From Parvularculaceae bacterium UBA4496 (GTDB lineage: Bacteria; Pseudomonadota; Alphaproteobacteria; Caulobacterales; Parvularculaceae): a stretch of DNA of 8,824 nucleotides. The notes beneath the pieces are model-generated. The model saw only the letters and a list, made by a program, of their open reading frames with translations, searched no databases and was not told the origin of the DNA. The translations under genes and the position numbers were made by a program. Of this stretch, positions 7,059 to 8,824 are shown piece by piece (the stretch's first letter is position 1; each line of letters begins with the position of its first letter). The stretch spans positions 10,183 to 19,006 of the forward strand of contig DGNI01000072.1 in assembly GCA_002388885.1 (NCBI GenBank), in the 5' to 3' direction.

Positions 7059-7076
7059 GCCAGTTCTGGATTATTC
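7053..7076. terminator. Nested inverted repeat between converging genes, possible bidirectional terminator
   Basis: GAATAA (7053-7058) pairs perfectly with TTATTC (7071-7076). Inside it, CCAG (7060-7063) pairs with CTGG (7066-7069) across a two-base gap, with one unpaired base on each side. The result is an almost symmetrical hairpin readable from either strand, placed exactly where transcripts of the two converging genes end; each outer arm holds the stop codon of one gene. No T-run follows on either strand and the outer arms are AT-rich. A classical intrinsic terminator is therefore not shown, and the call is positional inference. Confidence 0.35.
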
Positions 7077-8522
7077 GCCGGCGCTATCAACTGCATTCAA
7101 CTCATCAAGAATATCTTCATTTACTCCGGCGCTTTTCAGACCTGACAATAATGTCGCCCTAGGATCTGTTTGCGGGTCGGATGCGAATTTTCGAAGAAAC
7201 TCCGCCGTTCCGGCGTCACCCATGCGCTCAATGACGGACAGATAGGTTGCTTGGGCGTAAACTGCGCCCGAATCGATCTCTTCAAGAAAGACCTTCCAGA
7301 TATCAAATAAGTCTTTTTCACCTTTGCTGGCCCGCCTCACGCTTGAGTCTGCTGCAAGGTTCATCAGCATTCCGCAGCTATAATAAACATCGAATGCTCC
7401 GTGTTTATCTGCCGCGTTAATCGGATCTCCGCTCATTTTGCTGAGTTCCTGCACACAATCTTTGAAAGCATTTGATACTCGCGTCATCACGTATTCATCC
7501 GCTTCGGGGTCAAATTTCTTGATACTGAGTGAGGCAAATGCGTCAGCACTGCCTTCATGAATCCACGGGTTGGAACCGAAACCGGCGTCGGACACACGGC
7601 TTTTCTGAAACAGATGGGCCGCTTCGTGTGCAAAAAACCATGGAATAAAATGCGCGGTCGCCGGATCGGGTTCTTTATCCCAACCTTCGCCGTAAAGGTG
7701 CATGAAAATCTGGTTGGGCAGCGTGCCGCCCTGGCTGCTGTATCCACTCGTACGCAATTCGGGATCGCGCGATACAAACAGCATGGGCCTGTTGCTCAGT
7801 TTGTGGAGGCGCTGTGAGAAGTATTCTATGAATTGCGGCAGATAAGTGAACAGCTTTTCATGGATATTCTTGGGAAGATCACTGTCGATGACCGCGAGGA
7901 AATGCTCTGTTTCCAGCGGAATTGCGGGTCCAACATAAATATTCGTACCGTCATGCGTATCGAAAAACGTAACAGGCCCGTTCACGACTTCGCCGTGCAG
8001 GATAACATGGGCGCCTGTTGGCGGCGATATCGTAATTCGCCATGGGCCTTCGTCGCCAGTGTCATCCTTTGGGCACGCGACGCGGCGTTCCTCCCCGGCG
8101 CATACATGATAACGGCCTGAATGAATCAGCAGCCCTCCATCGCTGAATGGAGAAAATGGCGCGTATTCTTTTCTTACATGTATGTAGGTTGCAGGGATAT
8201 TAAACGAAACATTTGAGAAAGAACCTTCATCCTTTCGGGTAATCACATCCAAATCCGCAGAATGTTTCAGTTCAAATTGTTCGTCAGTAGGGCGCCAACG
8301 CTGAGCACGGCTTTCATCTCTCACTCGCACAAATTCGAGTCGTTTTGCGGGGTGAGCCAAATTGTAGGTAACGTTCCAAGTGCCAGATTGAACTTGCTTA
8401 AGCACAATTTCCGGCGTTTGTGCAGCAAATGCGGCTTCGGTCAATACGACGCCTGCAATGACTAGTGTCGTTATGAACCACCAGCCTTTATGAGTTGAAT
8501 CAATAATCGTCTTCGTCGTCAT
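7071..8522 (-). CDS. Secreted gluzincin metallopeptidase, M1/M61-like
   Basis: This is a 483-residue predicted periplasmic or secreted zinc peptidase; I do not recognise a named orthologue. A signal peptide or anchor covers residues ~14-34 (hydrophobic run, then TEAAFAAQ with cleavage likely near Ala33/34). Residues ~36-215 look like beta-rich domains. The catalytic part follows: HEAAH at 299-303 (zinc ligands His299 and His303, general base Glu300), then Glu323 in PWIHEGSAD as the third ligand, the HEXXH-x19-E spacing of gluzincins. YYSCGMLMNLA (380-390) followed by a DLFDIW segment resembles the region of M1/M61 peptidases that carries the catalytic Tyr. Cys141/Cys150 and Cys356/Cys383 could form two disulfides. 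No C-terminal PDZ domain is seen, unlike typical M61. ATG 8522 is the only Met ahead of the signal and overlaps the upstream gene by 23 bases. Its DNA is patchily AT-richer than its neighbours. Substrate unknown. Confidence 0.85.
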   Translation of the reverse strand: MTTKTIIDSTHKGWWFITTLVIAGVVLTEAAFAAQTPEIVLKQVQSGTWNVTYNLAHPAKRLEFVRVRDESRAQRWRPTDEQFELKHSADLDVITRKDEGSFSNVSFNIPATYIHVRKEYAPFSPFSDGGLLIHSGRYHVCAGEERRVACPKDDTGDEGPWRITISPPTGAHVILHGEVVNGPVTFFDTHDGTNIYVGPAIPLETEHFLAVIDSDLPKNIHEKLFTYLPQFIEYFSQRLHKLSNRPMLFVSRDPELRTSGYSSQGGTLPNQIFMHLYGEGWDKEPDPATAHFIPWFFAHEAAHLFQKSRVSDAGFGSNPWIHEGSADAFASLSIKKFDPEADEYVMTRVSNAFKDCVQELSKMSGDPINAADKHGAFDVYYSCGMLMNLAADSSVRRASKGEKDLFDIWKVFLEEIDSGAVYAQATYLSVIERMGDAGTAEFLRKFASDPQTDPRATLLSGLKSAGVNEDILDELNAVDSAGE

Positions 8523-8824
8523 TGATGCGTTGGCGTTTGCGGCTATCCTGGCGCAACGCCGACTTTGCGTTTTCGATGATCTTGCGCAGGCGGATCGGAT
8601 CGTCCAGATCGGGCAGGGTAATCACGCCGACACCGGTGCCGCGCAAGACAAGCTGGCCGTAGCCGAGGAAGCGTCCCCAGATCGACTGATGCAGCGTGAT
8701 TTCCTCGATCTTGCCGAGGCTCACTTCCTGCGTGTCTCGTGAAATAAGGCCCCGCTTGAAAACGAAGCGATAGGTCGTCACCACAATCTCGGTGGTGACG
8801 AGAATGATGATGTGCCCGAGCAGG
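8500..8824 (-). CDS. Bacterial PH-domain (bPH2/YdbT-like) protein, N-terminus outside window
   Basis: The frame is open to the right edge (last complete codon 8821-8823), so only about 107 C-terminal residues are seen and the start lies outside. The visible part begins with a hydrophobic stretch (LLGHIIILV), the end of a transmembrane helix. It continues as a bacterial PH (bPH2, formerly DUF304) domain with the usual landmarks: TTYRFVFKRGLISRDTQEV, then KIEEITLHQSIWGRFLGYGQLVLRGTG, then a segment on DLDDPIRLRKIIENA. Such proteins are small membrane proteins of mostly unknown function with one or two helices before the PH fold. The tail is highly charged: KRQR, then an acidic end NDDEDDY. The last 23 bases also encode the first residues of the metallopeptidase, so the two genes are probably co-transcribed. 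The GTG at 8782 is an internal codon and not the start. Confidence 0.85.
   Translation of the reverse strand, partial: LLGHIIILVTTEIVVTTYRFVFKRGLISRDTQEVSLGKIEEITLHQSIWGRFLGYGQLVLRGTGVGVITLPDLDDPIRLRKIIENAKSALRQDSRKRQRINDDEDDY

Noticed and set aside
7557..8120. Two open frames on the + strand opposite the metallopeptidase gene (7557-7817 and 7833-8120)
   Set aside because: The - strand frame has a signal peptide and full catalytic motifs over 483 residues; the opposite frames have no recognisable motif and are shadows.
1..8824. Possible defence system, prophage, transposon, CRISPR array or RNA gene
   Set aside because: Reading both strands found no transposase or integrase motifs, no spaced direct repeats, no tRNA-like cloverleaf and no toxin-antitoxin pair; nearly every base is accounted for by ordinary protein genes.

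Overview
The window looks like a stretch of chromosome from a Gram-negative, probably marine or aquatic, alphaproteobacterium. The gene families, lipoprotein and Sec signals, moderately high GC and dense overlapping genes fit a Caulobacterales/Parvularculales-type lineage, but that placement is an inference and no rRNA or marker gene is present to confirm it.

Layout. From the left edge to 7058, eight genes run on the + strand with almost no space between them: a ZntB/CorA-type metal transporter (5' end cut off by the window), a large DUF3772-MscS mechanosensitive channel, a small eight-cysteine DUF1272 protein, a small four-helix membrane protein, a fumarylacetoacetate hydrolase (FAH)-family enzyme resembling fumarylpyruvate hydrolase, an EamA/DMT-type permease, a free methionine-(R)-sulfoxide reductase (fRMsr, GAF fold) and a lipoprotein serine hydrolase of the beta-lactamase/class C PBP fold. 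Most junctions overlap or are separated by a few bases, and none leaves room for an obvious promoter. The run therefore reads as one transcription unit or a few nested ones whose promoter lies left of the window.

From 7071 to the right edge, two genes run on the - strand and converge on the first group: a bacterial PH-domain (bPH2/YdbT-like) protein whose N-terminus lies outside the window, and downstream of it a secreted zinc metallopeptidase of the gluzincin type (HEAAH plus a downstream Glu, M1/M61-like). The two converging genes are only 12 bases apart, and both stop codons lie in the arms of a nested inverted repeat.

How the genes fit together. The first three genes are membrane transport plus a putative zinc-binding protein, so metal or osmotic homeostasis of the envelope is a plausible shared theme. 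The middle and distal genes (FAH enzyme, permease, fRMsr, serine hydrolase) look like a housekeeping or stress-related assortment with no single obvious pathway. I see no CRISPR array, transposase, integrase, tRNA, rRNA, riboswitch or defence system. No clearly new system is visible. The least ordinary item is the secreted metallopeptidase gene, which is AT-richer than its neighbours, has the catalytic signature of M1/M61 peptidases but no C-terminal PDZ domain, and starts inside the gene before it. No gene-free stretch exceeds about 25 bases.
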